A stretch of 10,829 nt of DNA, from contig CAJUHZ010000064.1 in NCBI GenBank assembly GCA_910585945.1, forward strand, positions 1 through 10,829. The letters are read 5' to 3'. This stretch comes from an uncultured Bilophila sp. GTDB lineage: Bacteria; Desulfobacterota; Desulfovibrionia; Desulfovibrionales; Desulfovibrionaceae. The position numbers were made by a program, and so were the translations under genes. Below, one piece after another: positions 1-7,015 of this stretch (position 1 is the stretch's first letter; each line of letters opens with the position of its first letter). The notes beneath the pieces were generated by a model. It saw only the letters and a list, made by a program, of their open reading frames with translations. It did not search any database and was not told the origin of the DNA.

Positions 1-4
1 GCCG

Positions 5-135
5 CGCCAGACTCTCGTCTGGCGTTGGAAGCCATTTCATGCGAATTATGAAATGCCTTCAAGGCAAAAAAGCCGGTGTTCTTTGTGGCTTTGCCCCGCA
101 TACAAAATTCTGGCGCAGGCGGGGCAAACGCCCCG
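5..135. repeat. Series of four stem-loops downstream of moaA
   Basis: Four inverted repeats follow each other closely. Positions 5-12 pair with 17-24 (8 bp, loop TCTC). Positions 28-40 pair with 48-60 (4 + 8 bp around one C/C mismatch, 7-nt loop). Positions 63-74 pair with 87-95 (GGCAAA...AAGCC with GGCTTTGCC, with unpaired A residues). Positions 120-125 pair with 130-135 (6 bp, loop AAAC). None has a clear T-run on either strand, so a classical intrinsic terminator is not shown. The segment lies beyond the moaA stop and may serve as 3' processing or termination structure for the leftward operon, or for a gene left of the window. I see no gene in 1-197. Confidence 0.45.
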
Positions 136-142
136 GCAAGCA

Positions 143-170
143 GGCCAGGGGCAGCCCTTATGAATCCGCC
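143..170. repeat. Short degenerate repeat, left copy
   Basis: This 28-base stretch matches 10694-10721 at 23 of 28 positions in the same orientation. The shared core is GG.CAGCCCT.ATGAA..CGCC. It lies between the moaA stop and the left stem-loops, so both copies are intergenic. It includes a small inverted repeat (AGGG...CCCT). It may belong to a dispersed intergenic family, but two copies in 10 kb cannot establish that. Confidence 0.35.
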
Positions 171-197
171 TGCTGCTGCAATGCGGTTTTGCCCAGC

Positions 198-1205
198 TCA
201 GCCGCCAATGGAGATCATGCGGCGGCGCACGCTCCCCTGTTCGTTCAGGATATCCGCTCCCAGAGGCTTGCGCCGGGCGGCGCTTTCGATGACGCGGAGC
301 GCAACGTCCGGGCCAAGGCGCGGGTGGCGGAGGATCGCGCGCAGGCGGTATTCGCGATCGGCAAAGAGGCAGGTTCTCAGGCGTCCGTCAGAGGTGATCC
401 GCAGGCGGTTGCACACCCCGCAGAAATGGTGGGACAGGGGCGTGATCAGGCCGATGCGTCCGAGTCCGCCGGCAAGGGCGTACATTCTGGCCGGACCGGC
501 GCTTCGCGCGGTGTTCTGTACCGGGCGGAGAGCGGCGAGGCGGGAAAGATCCGCCAGAATTTCGCTGGCCGGCCAGAACCGCTCGGGCCTCCAGCGGCTT
601 CCCTCACCTACGGGCATGAATTCGATGAAGCGCACGTCCACGGGATGTGTGGCGGCCAGCTCGACAAAGGCGGGCAATTCGTGATCGTTGACGCCGCGCA
701 GAGCCACCGCGTTGATCTTGAGGGGAATACGCGCCTCAAGCAGGGCGTCGAGGCAGTCGCGCGTTTTGGCGAACAGATCGCGCCCGGTGATTCGTTCGTA
801 TGTTGCCCGATCCAGGGTATCCAGGGAAAGATTGACCGCATTGACGCCCGCCCGCCGCAAGGCGTCGATGTGGGGCAGGGCAAGCGTGCCGTTGGTGGTG
901 ATGCGGATATCAAGCGCGGGATGCCGCGCCCGCAAGTCGAGCAGAAAGTCGGTGAATCCCTTGCGGGCAAACGGTTCGCCGCCGGTCAGCCGGACCTTTT
1001 CCACCCCATGCGTTGTGATCAGGTCTATCAGCCGCTCCAGTTCCTCGTAACGCAGAATCCTGGAATGCGGGATGAACGTCTCCATGCCGCCCCGGCAGTA
1101 GAGGCAGCGCAGGTTGCAGCGATCCGTCACCGAGACGCGCAGGTAGCGCACTTCGCGCCCGTGCGTGTCGGAAAAGCGCGTGCCGGGGGGGCGTTGTTCA
1201 CTCAC
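198..1205 (-). CDS. moaA: GTP 3',8-cyclase (molybdenum cofactor biosynthesis protein A)
   Basis: This cytoplasmic radical-SAM enzyme carries out the first step of molybdopterin synthesis, converting GTP to 3',8-cyclo-GTP for MoaC. With a GTG start at 1205 it has 335 residues, normal for the family. The N-terminal radical-SAM cluster motif CNLRCLYC gives Cys30, Cys34 and Cys37, followed by GGEP at 75-78. The second, substrate-binding cluster is CGVCNRLR plus a later cysteine (Cys262, Cys265, Cys279). The chain ends in the conserved Gly-Gly tail (334-335). An ATG at 1238 in the same frame would add 11 residues, but the GTG has AGGAG 6-7 bases upstream and overlaps the mobA stop by 8 bases (GTGAGTGA), so I prefer it. 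It is the last gene of the truA-fdhD-mobA-moaA run and is probably expressed by translational coupling. Identification is firm; only the start is open. Confidence 0.95.
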   Translation of the reverse strand: MSEQRPPGTRFSDTHGREVRYLRVSVTDRCNLRCLYCRGGMETFIPHSRILRYEELERLIDLITTHGVEKVRLTGGEPFARKGFTDFLLDLRARHPALDIRITTNGTLALPHIDALRRAGVNAVNLSLDTLDRATYERITGRDLFAKTRDCLDALLEARIPLKINAVALRGVNDHELPAFVELAATHPVDVRFIEFMPVGEGSRWRPERFWPASEILADLSRLAALRPVQNTARSAGPARMYALAGGLGRIGLITPLSHHFCGVCNRLRITSDGRLRTCLFADREYRLRAILRHPRLGPDVALRVIESAARRKPLGADILNEQGSVRRRMISIGG

Positions 1206-2043
1206 CGGGGTCTCCTTCGCCGGATCCCTTGTGCGCACGGTGTTCCGCCAGAAGGCGGGCCGCTTCCAGATCCGCGGGGTAGTTGATGTTGAAGAAGGGC
1301 AGAGCCTCTTCCCGCCCGTAGGGAACGCAGGCGCGCAGGCTTTCCGGGATCACGTCGCCGAGGCGGCGTTTTCCCGCGGCCACGGCCGCCTCGAACCAGG
1401 GGCGGCAGGCCGGTTCGTACACCGCGACGAGCGGCTCAATATAACCGGTTTCAGTCTGGCGGAAAACCGTCATCAGGGCGTCGGACGGGCGCGCGGCCCG
1501 CGCCGCCAGCAGCCGGCGCAGAACCTGCCCGGTCATGAAGGGCAGATCGCAGGAGAGCACGAGAACCGGGCGCTGCTCGGCCCGCAGGATGGAGCGGATC
1601 GCGCCTATCGGCCCCATGCCTTCGCGCTCGTCCGGAATGCGACGCCAGGGGCGCACGTCGCGGGAAGACTGGCAGGAAACAGCCACATCGTCGGTGCAGG
1701 CGCGCAAAAGACGCAAGGTCCGCGTGAGCATGTCCGGCCCGGTCCGCTCGCGCCCGATCCAATCGTGGCCGGCCCACTCGCGCCCGGGGCGATCCGCCGG
1801 CGCGGGGCAGACCGCATTGGGCGAGCCGTACTTCTTGCGCGGGCCAAGACGCAGGCGCGCCTTGTCTTCGCCAAGGCGCGAGGAGCGTCCGCCAGCCAGC
1901 ACCACGCCCACCACGCCCGTCGTTTCTGTCTCGCCGGAGATGCGTCCCGCGTGGGTCCCCGCTGTTTCGGGCGGCCCGTCAGGATCGGCCGGCGCGTGCG
2001 CTTTGGAGGCGGCCGGCTGCCCGGCCGGCGGCGCGTCTTTCAT
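1198..2043 (-). CDS. mobA: Molybdenum cofactor guanylyltransferase, with an unusual insertion
   Basis: MobA transfers GMP from GTP to molybdopterin to make the MGD cofactor used by formate dehydrogenases and other DMSO-reductase-family enzymes. The product has 281 residues, longer than the usual ~190-200. The nucleotide-binding loop LAGGRSSRLGEDKA is at 49-62. G-M-G-P at 142-145, SCDLPF at 164-169 and the late N-x-N-x-P-x-D-L type motif (NINYPADL, 252-259) fit the family. The extra length has two sources: about 43 residues of Ala/Pro/Gly-rich sequence before the first strand, and an insertion of roughly 35 residues (68-103, basic and Trp/Gly/Arg-containing) directly after the loop. The ATG overlaps the fdhD stop as ATGA, which supports the long form; GTG codons near residue 44 lack a ribosome site. 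Its place between fdhD and moaA fits a role in formate dehydrogenase maturation. It could be a MobA-related nucleotidyltransferase with altered specificity, but the context favours MobA. Confidence 0.88.
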   Translation of the reverse strand: MKDAPPAGQPAASKAHAPADPDGPPETAGTHAGRISGETETTGVVGVVLAGGRSSRLGEDKARLRLGPRKKYGSPNAVCPAPADRPGREWAGHDWIGRERTGPDMLTRTLRLLRACTDDVAVSCQSSRDVRPWRRIPDEREGMGPIGAIRSILRAEQRPVLVLSCDLPFMTGQVLRRLLAARAARPSDALMTVFRQTETGYIEPLVAVYEPACRPWFEAAVAAGKRRLGDVIPESLRACVPYGREEALPFFNINYPADLEAARLLAEHRAHKGSGEGDPGE

Positions 2044-2774
2044 GCGCGCATCCGTTCCGCGGAGTCGGCAAACACGGTGAAACGCCGTTCACGGGGCCGG
2101 CAGAAGCCGATAAGCGTCACGCCGTCTCTTTCCGCTCTTGTCGTTGCGGCTGTGGTCACGGCCGCGCGGCTGACCAGGAAGCGAAACCCCGCCAGATGCG
2201 CCCGCTCGTACAGGCTCCCCGTGATCCGGGCGGAAAGGAGCAGCAGACATTCCTCCGGCGCGACGCCGGCCCGCCACGCCCAGCCGGCCAGTCGGTCAAT
2301 GCAGTTGTGCCGTCCGATATCTTCGGCCAGTTGGATCAGCCCGTTGGCGCGCACGGCGGCGGCGCGGTGAAAGCACCCGGTCTCTTCCCACAGGCGGGGG
2401 TAGCGGCCCGGCAGGGACAAAAAGGTTTCCATGAGCGTGAGCAGCCCTTCGGGCGTCGGAGCAGGAGGGGCGTCCACAGTGGGAGGGGCGAGCCGGGAGG
2501 AAGGGCGGCCGTCATCCGGAAACGGGTCCGGGGATGGGGCCGGAGACGGAACAGGGGGCGAAGCTGGAGCTATTGCGGCCCTTTTCCGTTCCAGCAGAGC
2601 ATGGCCGAGACGCAACGTGTCCAGATCTTCCGGCCAGGCCCACAGTTCGTCCTCGCCGCCGGGCCAGCGCACGCGGACGCGCGTTTCGGGGCTGAGGGCG
2701 TCGGCGGTCTGTTCCCATGCGCCCGCGCGCCAGAGGAGCACGGGCGCGCGTTGCGGGCGGCTCGCTTTAAGCAT
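2040..2774 (-). CDS. fdhD: FdhD-family formate dehydrogenase accessory protein lacking the CxxC motif
   Basis: FdhD normally carries sulfur from a cysteine desulfurase to the bis-MGD cofactor of formate dehydrogenase, using a central CxxC motif. The C-terminal half here is clearly FdhD: ETGCFHRAA at 131-139, EDIGRHNCIDRLAG at 151-164, SRAAVTTAA at 202-210 and GVTLIGFCRP at 218-227, each matching conserved blocks of the family. The N-terminal part has the expected 'leader' segment around 44-60 (WAWPEDLDTLRLGHAL). Between them, where CGxCG should lie, residues 66-106 form a Pro/Ser/Asp-rich low-complexity linker without cysteine. The four cysteines of the protein (134, 158, 176, 225) are isolated, and no CxxC exists. 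At 244 residues it is slightly shorter than typical. The ATG overlaps the truA stop by 8 bases (ATGCTTAA) and has AAGGG about 6 bases upstream. It may be a non-sulfurtransferase paralogue, a cofactor-binding chaperone, or a decaying copy, although the frame is intact and sits in a tight operon. Confidence 0.85.
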   Translation of the reverse strand: MLKASRPQRAPVLLWRAGAWEQTADALSPETRVRVRWPGGEDELWAWPEDLDTLRLGHALLERKRAAIAPASPPVPSPAPSPDPFPDDGRPSSRLAPPTVDAPPAPTPEGLLTLMETFLSLPGRYPRLWEETGCFHRAAAVRANGLIQLAEDIGRHNCIDRLAGWAWRAGVAPEECLLLLSARITGSLYERAHLAGFRFLVSRAAVTTAATTRAERDGVTLIGFCRPRERRFTVFADSAERMRA

Positions 2775-3546
2775 ACCAGACCCTTTTCAGGGTAAGACCA
2801 TGCGCCGGAGCCGTGGCGGGCGCTCGCCGGCGATCCCCGGCCGCGAGAATGGCGGGAATGTCGTCCGCCGCAAGTTTGCCGCGCCCCACGGCCACAAGCA
2901 GGCCCATGCTGTTGCGCACCATCTGCTTGAGAAAGCCGTCGGCCTCAAAGCGCCAGGTCAGCACGGCCCGGCCGCATGTCGCTTCGGCAGGGAGGGGGCC
3001 GGACGGCCTCCGGGTGATGGAAAGCATGGTCCGCACTGTGCTCAGGACGTCAGTCCCGGCGTTTCTGAGGCTGGCGAAGTCGTGCGTGCCCACAAGAAAA
3101 CGCGCCGCCTCGTCCATGCGCGCCACATCCAGGGGGCCGCACGCCCAGACAAAGGGGTGCAGCCACGGCGGCGTGTAGCGCCGGGAGAGCCACAGGCGGT
3201 AGTCGTACGTTTTGCGTATGGCGTGGTGCTGCGCGTGGAAGTCGTCGGGAGCGCGAACGGCCTCGACAATGCGGATGCCCGGCGGCAGGCTGGTGTTGAG
3301 CGCCACCTGCCAGTCAATGTCCCCTTTCGCCTCGGGCACGTCCACATGGGCCACCTGGGCTTCGGCGTGCACCCCCGCATCCGTGCGTCCCGCGCCGTGC
3401 AGGTGGACGGGGCAGCCCGAAATCCGCGCGATCTGCGCTTCCACGATGCCTTGAATGGTGGGAACGACCTTGTCCTTGCGCGCCTGGGTCTGCCAGCCGT
3501 GAAAACCCGTTCCCACATAGGCGATGGTCAGTTTCAGGCGGGGCAT
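2767..3546 (-). CDS. truA: tRNA pseudouridine(38-40) synthase
   Basis: TruA isomerises uridines 38, 39 and 40 of the tRNA anticodon arm to pseudouridine. The 259-residue length is normal. The catalytic motif GRTDAGVHA puts the nucleophilic aspartate at 56. Other family blocks are GWQTQ after the first strand (17-21), KTYDYRLW near 112-119 and the late FLKQMVRNSMGLLVAVGRG segment with its conserved arginine. The start is well supported: GGAGGAG lies 7 bases before the ATG. It is the first gene of a tight run with fdhD, mobA and moaA, whose start codons overlap the preceding stops. A 105-bp gap separates it from the flagellar pair upstream, and that gap contains a GC-rich hairpin and a G-quadruplex-like motif. 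No promoter is obvious in the gap, so expression may come by read-through from upstream. Identification is firm. Confidence 0.96.
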   Translation of the reverse strand: MPRLKLTIAYVGTGFHGWQTQARKDKVVPTIQGIVEAQIARISGCPVHLHGAGRTDAGVHAEAQVAHVDVPEAKGDIDWQVALNTSLPPGIRIVEAVRAPDDFHAQHHAIRKTYDYRLWLSRRYTPPWLHPFVWACGPLDVARMDEAARFLVGTHDFASLRNAGTDVLSTVRTMLSITRRPSGPLPAEATCGRAVLTWRFEADGFLKQMVRNSMGLLVAVGRGKLAADDIPAILAAGDRRRAPATAPAHGLTLKRVWYA

Positions 3547-3560
3547 GTCGCGTCTCCTCC
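3547..3560 (-). promoter_or_regulatory. Strong ribosome binding site of truA
   Basis: Read on the minus strand, GGAGGAG is followed by seven bases and then the ATG at 3546. It is close to the full anti-16S consensus and much stronger than the sites of the coupled genes downstream. This fits truA being the independently initiated first gene of the run. Confidence 0.7.
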
Positions 3561-3568
3561 GGCGGCGC

Positions 3569-3597
3569 GGGGCGGGCGGGGGCGGGACGCCGCCCCC
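3569..3597. promoter_or_regulatory. GC hairpin and overlapping G-quadruplex motif ahead of truA
   Basis: Positions 3578-3585 and 3590-3597 are perfect 8-bp inverted arms (GGGGGCGG / CCGCCCCC) with a 4-nt loop. The same strand also reads GGGGCGGGCGGGGGCGGG at 3569-3586, four G-runs of at least three separated by single C residues, a textbook G-quadruplex pattern. The G-rich strand is the template for truA. No T-run follows the hairpin on the minus strand, so it is not a standard intrinsic terminator. It could pause or attenuate transcription between the flagellar pair and truA. Confidence 0.5.
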
Positions 3598-3651
3598 TGT
3601 TCCGGATCGGGATGGCGTCCGCTGCCGCGAGCTCCCCGCATGGGGCTGACC

Positions 3652-4443
3652 CTACTCGGGCAACTGGGTGCGGCTCAACAGTTCGGAGAGCTTGGCCGCC
3701 GGCTCGGCGCGCATGTAGGTCAGGATTTCGCCGGCCTGTTTGCCCCTCATGCCTGCCAGAATCTTGACGGCGATGCGCTCGTCCAGCGTGGCCAGCACAT
3801 CGGCGGCCTGTTTGGCTTTCATGTTGGAATACACGTCAATGAGGTGACGGAGCTTGTCATCCTGCATGTTGTTGGCCTGTTTGAGCATGCCCTGGATCTT
3901 GTTTTCCAGGTTTTTCATTTCATCCAGGCGGCTTTGCATCTGCTGCTGGAGGGCGAGCAGTTCCTGTTCGCGCCGGTTCAGTTCTTCCTGCTTGCGCAGG
4001 GCGGAATCGCGCGGGATGAAGGGGCTGAGCCGGGGCGCGGGCGCCTGAACGGCGGCCACGTCGTCCGGGCGGGCCGCTTCGCCTTCCGGTTGTTGCGAAA
4101 AGGGCGACTGCGACGGGCGGATTTTCGGCGCGGGCGGCGTCACGGAGGCGACAGTCGGAGCCTCGGCGGCGTGGGCGACTTGCCCGCGCACGGCGAGGGA
4201 TTCCGCCAGCAGACCCCCAAGCGAGCTTGTCGGATCTTCTCCGTTGGCGACGGCAACCGCGAGTTGCGCCGGGTTCGCCCCGCTTCGGGATCCGGCTTCG
4301 GGCTGAATGGTCTGCACCAGCTTGTCGGCCGGGAGCATGACAAGCGCCGCCAAGGCCGCCAGCTTGAAGGCCCCCAGGGCAAGGATGCCGCGGCAGAGTC
4401 TAGACAGTCGGAGCTTTGAAGCGAATTGCTGCTGTTTCGTCAT
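3652..4443 (-). CDS. MotE-like flagellar protein with an MgtE_N-type domain
   Basis: The 263-residue protein starts with a basic N-terminus and a single membrane segment at about 18-37. A Pro/Ala-rich linker follows (about 45-145), then a Glu/Gln-rich coiled coil (about 147-195) and a C-terminal MgtE-intracellular-like module (about 196-258: KAKQAADVLATLDERIAVKILAGM, with a second similar repeat ending in LSELLSRTQ). This architecture is that of MotE, a chaperone or scaffold for the MotC stator component in some bacteria, and of proteins encoded next to fliJ. Most of it should face the periplasm. It overlaps the end of fliJ by 44 bases. AGGAG lies 10 bases and AAAGGA 3 bases before the ATG, supporting this start. 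The family is clear, but the role in motility is inferred from architecture and from the fliJ neighbour. It is not an MgtE magnesium transporter, since it lacks the CBS and transport domains. Confidence 0.82.
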   Translation of the reverse strand: MTKQQQFASKLRLSRLCRGILALGAFKLAALAALVMLPADKLVQTIQPEAGSRSGANPAQLAVAVANGEDPTSSLGGLLAESLAVRGQVAHAAEAPTVASVTPPAPKIRPSQSPFSQQPEGEAARPDDVAAVQAPAPRLSPFIPRDSALRKQEELNRREQELLALQQQMQSRLDEMKNLENKIQGMLKQANNMQDDKLRHLIDVYSNMKAKQAADVLATLDERIAVKILAGMRGKQAGEILTYMRAEPAAKLSELLSRTQLPE

Positions 4444-4840
4444 ACGTCCTTTGCTCCTGCACTCGAGCGTCGCGCGTGTGGCGTTCGGCCTGCCTGGTTT
4501 TCAGTTTTTCAAGGATCTTGTGATCCCTGGCGCGGCGGGTCAGTTCCTGCCGCGCTTCTTCCACAAGCGAAGTCAGGCTTCGCACGCGCAACAGCGTTTC
4601 ATTGAGGTCGGCGCGGATGCCTCTGACGTAGTTCTCAAGCAACCAACGCTCGCCCTGATCGCCCGGAAGCGTGGAAAAGAGCTTTCCTTCCTGATCCGAC
4701 AGGAGACGGCGCAAGCTTTCCGCCTGCGTTTCTTCCCGCAACAGTTCGGTCTGCACGCGGGCGTACGCCACCTGCGCCTGCTCCTTGAGCTGTTCGCGGT
4801 AGTCAAGAACCTGCTGCAGGGAAAAGCGAAATCCGCTCAT
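4400..4840 (-). CDS. fliJ: Flagellar export protein FliJ
   Basis: FliJ is the coiled-coil stalk and general chaperone of the flagellar type III export ATPase (FliH/FliI), placed at the cytoplasmic base of the motor. The product has 146 residues, the usual size. It opens with the family signature F-x-L-x-x-V-L-x-Y-R (FRFSLQQVLDYRE, residues 4-16), is helical and charged throughout, and ends with EKLKTRQAERH and a DETAAIRF-like tail (near 134-141) typical of FliJ. The ribosome site is modest (GGAAG, 7 bases before the ATG). A sigma-54-type promoter lies about 40 bases before the start, in line with class-regulated flagellar genes. The following MotE-like gene overlaps its 3' end, so the two form a transcriptional unit. 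Identification is good for such a fast-evolving family. Confidence 0.9.
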   Translation of the reverse strand: MSGFRFSLQQVLDYREQLKEQAQVAYARVQTELLREETQAESLRRLLSDQEGKLFSTLPGDQGERWLLENYVRGIRADLNETLLRVRSLTSLVEEARQELTRRARDHKILEKLKTRQAERHTRDARVQEQRTYDETAAIRFKAPTV

Positions 4841-4891
4841 GCCGATGCTTCCGTCAAAAAATCACCTGATGTCCGTGACGGAAAGCAAAAA

Positions 4892-4907
4892 TGCAAGTTG
4901 CGTTCCA
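4892..4907 (-). promoter_or_regulatory. Sigma-54 (RpoN) promoter of fliJ
   Basis: Read on the minus strand the site is TGGAACGCAACTTGCA. It matches the -24/-12 consensus TGGCACG-N4-TTGCA at every defined base except one (A for C), with exact GG-to-GC spacing. The predicted transcription start is near 4881, leaving a leader of about 40 nt before fliJ. Control of flagellar genes by sigma-54 and an enhancer-binding activator is common in polarly flagellated bacteria. No activator site was recognised in the selB-fliJ gap. Confidence 0.8.
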
Positions 4908-5005
4908 GAATATGCGAAAGGTCCCGGCGTGAAGCGTCCTTCTGCGATGGCACGTCCGGCATGGCCGAATTGGGTGGACGGACGGCGTTTGAATGAGGTT
5001 AGGCA

Positions 5006-6955
5006 CTAGCGGCTGCGGATCTGACGCTTGTCCCCCACCCGGATGGTGACGCGTTCCCGATCGAAGTATTCGAGCAGGGCGATGACGTACTTGCGCGACA
5101 AGCCGCCCGACAGGTCGCGGAAGGCCGCGGGATCAAGATCGTCGTGATCGCGGAACCACACGCGCATGCGCTCTTCCAGAGCCGCGACGCACGGGGCGTG
5201 GTAATAGAGGCCGTCCTTGACCTTGACAAGACTGCCCTCGTTCACGAGCAGACCGAGCACGGCCGAAGCCGCCTTGGCGTCCGTCTTCAGGCTGTCCAGC
5301 ACGTCCTTGAGGTTGGGCGGCGTGTTCCCGGCCGCGGCGTAGGCCGCAAGCAGCGCCGTTTTGAGCTGCTCCTGATCGGACGCGAGGGAAACGCTGTGCC
5401 CGGCAAGGCGGATCACCTCGCCTTCAGCCACCAGCTTGCCGGATCGCAGGAGGCGATCCACAATGAAGTGGACCAGTCTGGGCGGCAGATCGCGGCTCCA
5501 GCCGCCTTTGCCGCCCTCGCCGCCGGACATGAGCGCGCCCCGGGCCATGCCCTGTTTGAGCGGCTCCCTCTTGTGAAAGGCGGCGGCGGCCTCAAGGCAG
5601 CGGAGCGTCAATTCCTTCACGGCGTGCGCGGCGATGCAGGCCGGCGTTTCGGGATCATGGCGGAAAACCGCGCCTTTTTCGGAGAGGGCGCGCAAGGTCT
5701 TGTCCAGCCGCCGGGCGTCGAGATTGGTGAGCACGGAGAGATGCGCGAGGCTCACGGCGCGTTCCCGCGTGAGATCGGCGGCCAGGGAGATCTGGGCGAG
5801 CGTCAGATTTTCGTCTGAAGCTTCCGGCAGACCCAGGAGCAGGGCAAGCCGCTCCGGCGTGGCGTCCGCGCGGCGGAGCGGAAGCGCAAGAGGATGCACG
5901 AGCACGCCCCCGGCCACGGCGCGCAAGGGGGAGAAGGCGCGGATCACGCAGTGATCCCCGAACACGCCGACAAAGGGTTCTTCCGGCCGCACTTCGCACA
6001 GGGCTGTTTCCCCCGGAGCGAGTCTGTCGCGATCGAAAAAGTGCAGTCTGGCCGCGGCCTCGCGCGATCCGTGGTGGAAGTGGACTTCCGCACGGTGGCG
6101 GAGGTGGCGGGGCGCGGAAGGCAGGCAACTCAGGCGGACAAGCCAGCGATCCGCCGCGAACAGCGTGCCCGGCCGGGCCAGCACGTCCCCCCGGCGGATA
6201 TCCGTCACGTCAAGGCCGGCCAGGTTCACGGCCGTGCGCGCGCCGGCCTCCGCCTCTTCCACGGAAACGCCGTGGCTTTGCAGCGATCTGGCCTTGCCCG
6301 GCAGCCCTGTCGGCAGCACGGTCACGGCATCGCCCACCCGGAGCGAGCCGGAGAGCAGCGTGCCCGTGGCCACCGTGCCATGCCCCTTGATGGTGAACGC
6401 GCGATCCACGGGCAGGCGCATGAGATCGCTCCGGCGGCGGGGCGTCAGCGCCTTTTCGCGGGAGATGATGTGCTCGCGCAAGGCGTCGATGCCTTCCCCG
6501 GTCAGCGAGGAAACAGGAAAGCACGGCGCGTTTTCCAGAAATGTTCCCTTGACGAAGGCGGCCACATCTTCCCTGACCAGTTCAAGGAGTTCGGCGTCGG
6601 CCGCGTCCGTTTTGGTGATGGCCACAAGCCCGTGCCGGATGCCGAGCAGGGAGCAGATTTCGAGATGCTCGCGCGTCTGGGGCATCACCCCCTCGTCCGC
6701 CGCAATGACGAGCATGACGAAATCGATTCCTGAAGCGCCGGCCACCATGTTCTTGACGAATTTTTCATGGCCGGGCACGTCCACAATGCCGAGGCGGCCG
6801 CCGCCCGGGAGATCGCAGAAGGCGAAGCCGAGTTCAATGGTGATGCCCCGGCGCTTTTCTTCTTCCAGCCTGTCGCAGTCGATGCCGGTGAGCGCGCGAA
6901 CGAGCGCCGTCTTGCCGTGATCGATGTGCCCGGCCGTGCCCATGACGATAGCCAT
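5006..6955 (-). CDS. selB: Selenocysteine-specific translation elongation factor
   Basis: SelB is the GTPase that delivers Sec-tRNA to UGA codons followed by a SECIS hairpin. The 649-residue protein begins with an EF-Tu-like G domain: GHIDHGKT at 9-16, the switch region DCDRLEEEKRRGITIELGFA near 26-45, DVPGH at 59-63 and TKTD at 114-117. Domain II starts at about 181 with LPVDRAFTIKGHGTVATGTL, a block diagnostic of SelB rather than EF-Tu. The C-terminal half (about 380-649) is the winged-helix array that binds SECIS RNA, ending with RKYVIALLEYFDRE and an RVGDKR-type tail. The ATG has GGAGGA about 7 bases upstream. Its presence implies selenoproteins in this organism, most likely formate dehydrogenases, which fits the fdhD/mobA/moaA genes nearby. 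selA, selD and tRNA-Sec are not in the window. A 177-bp gap rich in hairpins separates it from the gene upstream. Confidence 0.97.
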   Translation of the reverse strand: MAIVMGTAGHIDHGKTALVRALTGIDCDRLEEEKRRGITIELGFAFCDLPGGGRLGIVDVPGHEKFVKNMVAGASGIDFVMLVIAADEGVMPQTREHLEICSLLGIRHGLVAITKTDAADAELLELVREDVAAFVKGTFLENAPCFPVSSLTGEGIDALREHIISREKALTPRRRSDLMRLPVDRAFTIKGHGTVATGTLLSGSLRVGDAVTVLPTGLPGKARSLQSHGVSVEEAEAGARTAVNLAGLDVTDIRRGDVLARPGTLFAADRWLVRLSCLPSAPRHLRHRAEVHFHHGSREAAARLHFFDRDRLAPGETALCEVRPEEPFVGVFGDHCVIRAFSPLRAVAGGVLVHPLALPLRRADATPERLALLLGLPEASDENLTLAQISLAADLTRERAVSLAHLSVLTNLDARRLDKTLRALSEKGAVFRHDPETPACIAAHAVKELTLRCLEAAAAFHKREPLKQGMARGALMSGGEGGKGGWSRDLPPRLVHFIVDRLLRSGKLVAEGEVIRLAGHSVSLASDQEQLKTALLAAYAAAGNTPPNLKDVLDSLKTDAKAASAVLGLLVNEGSLVKVKDGLYYHAPCVAALEERMRVWFRDHDDLDPAAFRDLSGGLSRKYVIALLEYFDRERVTIRVGDKRQIRSR

Positions 6956-7015
6956 GCTGTTTCCTCCGCAGGTCTGTCAGGCTCCGAAAAAGGTTGTTTT
7001 CCGCCGCGGTCAGAA

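Noticed and set aside
1206..1238. ATG at 1238 as the moaA start
   Set aside because: The GTG at 1205 has a better-spaced AGGAG and the short stop/start overlap seen at the other junctions of the operon.
39..1286. 415-residue plus-strand open frame
   Set aside because: It is antisense to moaA, whose cluster cysteines and Gly-Gly tail are unmistakable.
2431..4419. 662-residue plus-strand open frame
   Set aside because: It runs antisense through fdhD, truA and the MotE-like gene, all of which have clear family motifs. No ribosome site or homology is visible.
4948..4963. Plus-strand sigma-54-like site TGGCACG...
   Set aside because: The -24 half is perfect, but the -12 half reads GCATG with the GC at the wrong spacing, and no plus-strand gene follows.
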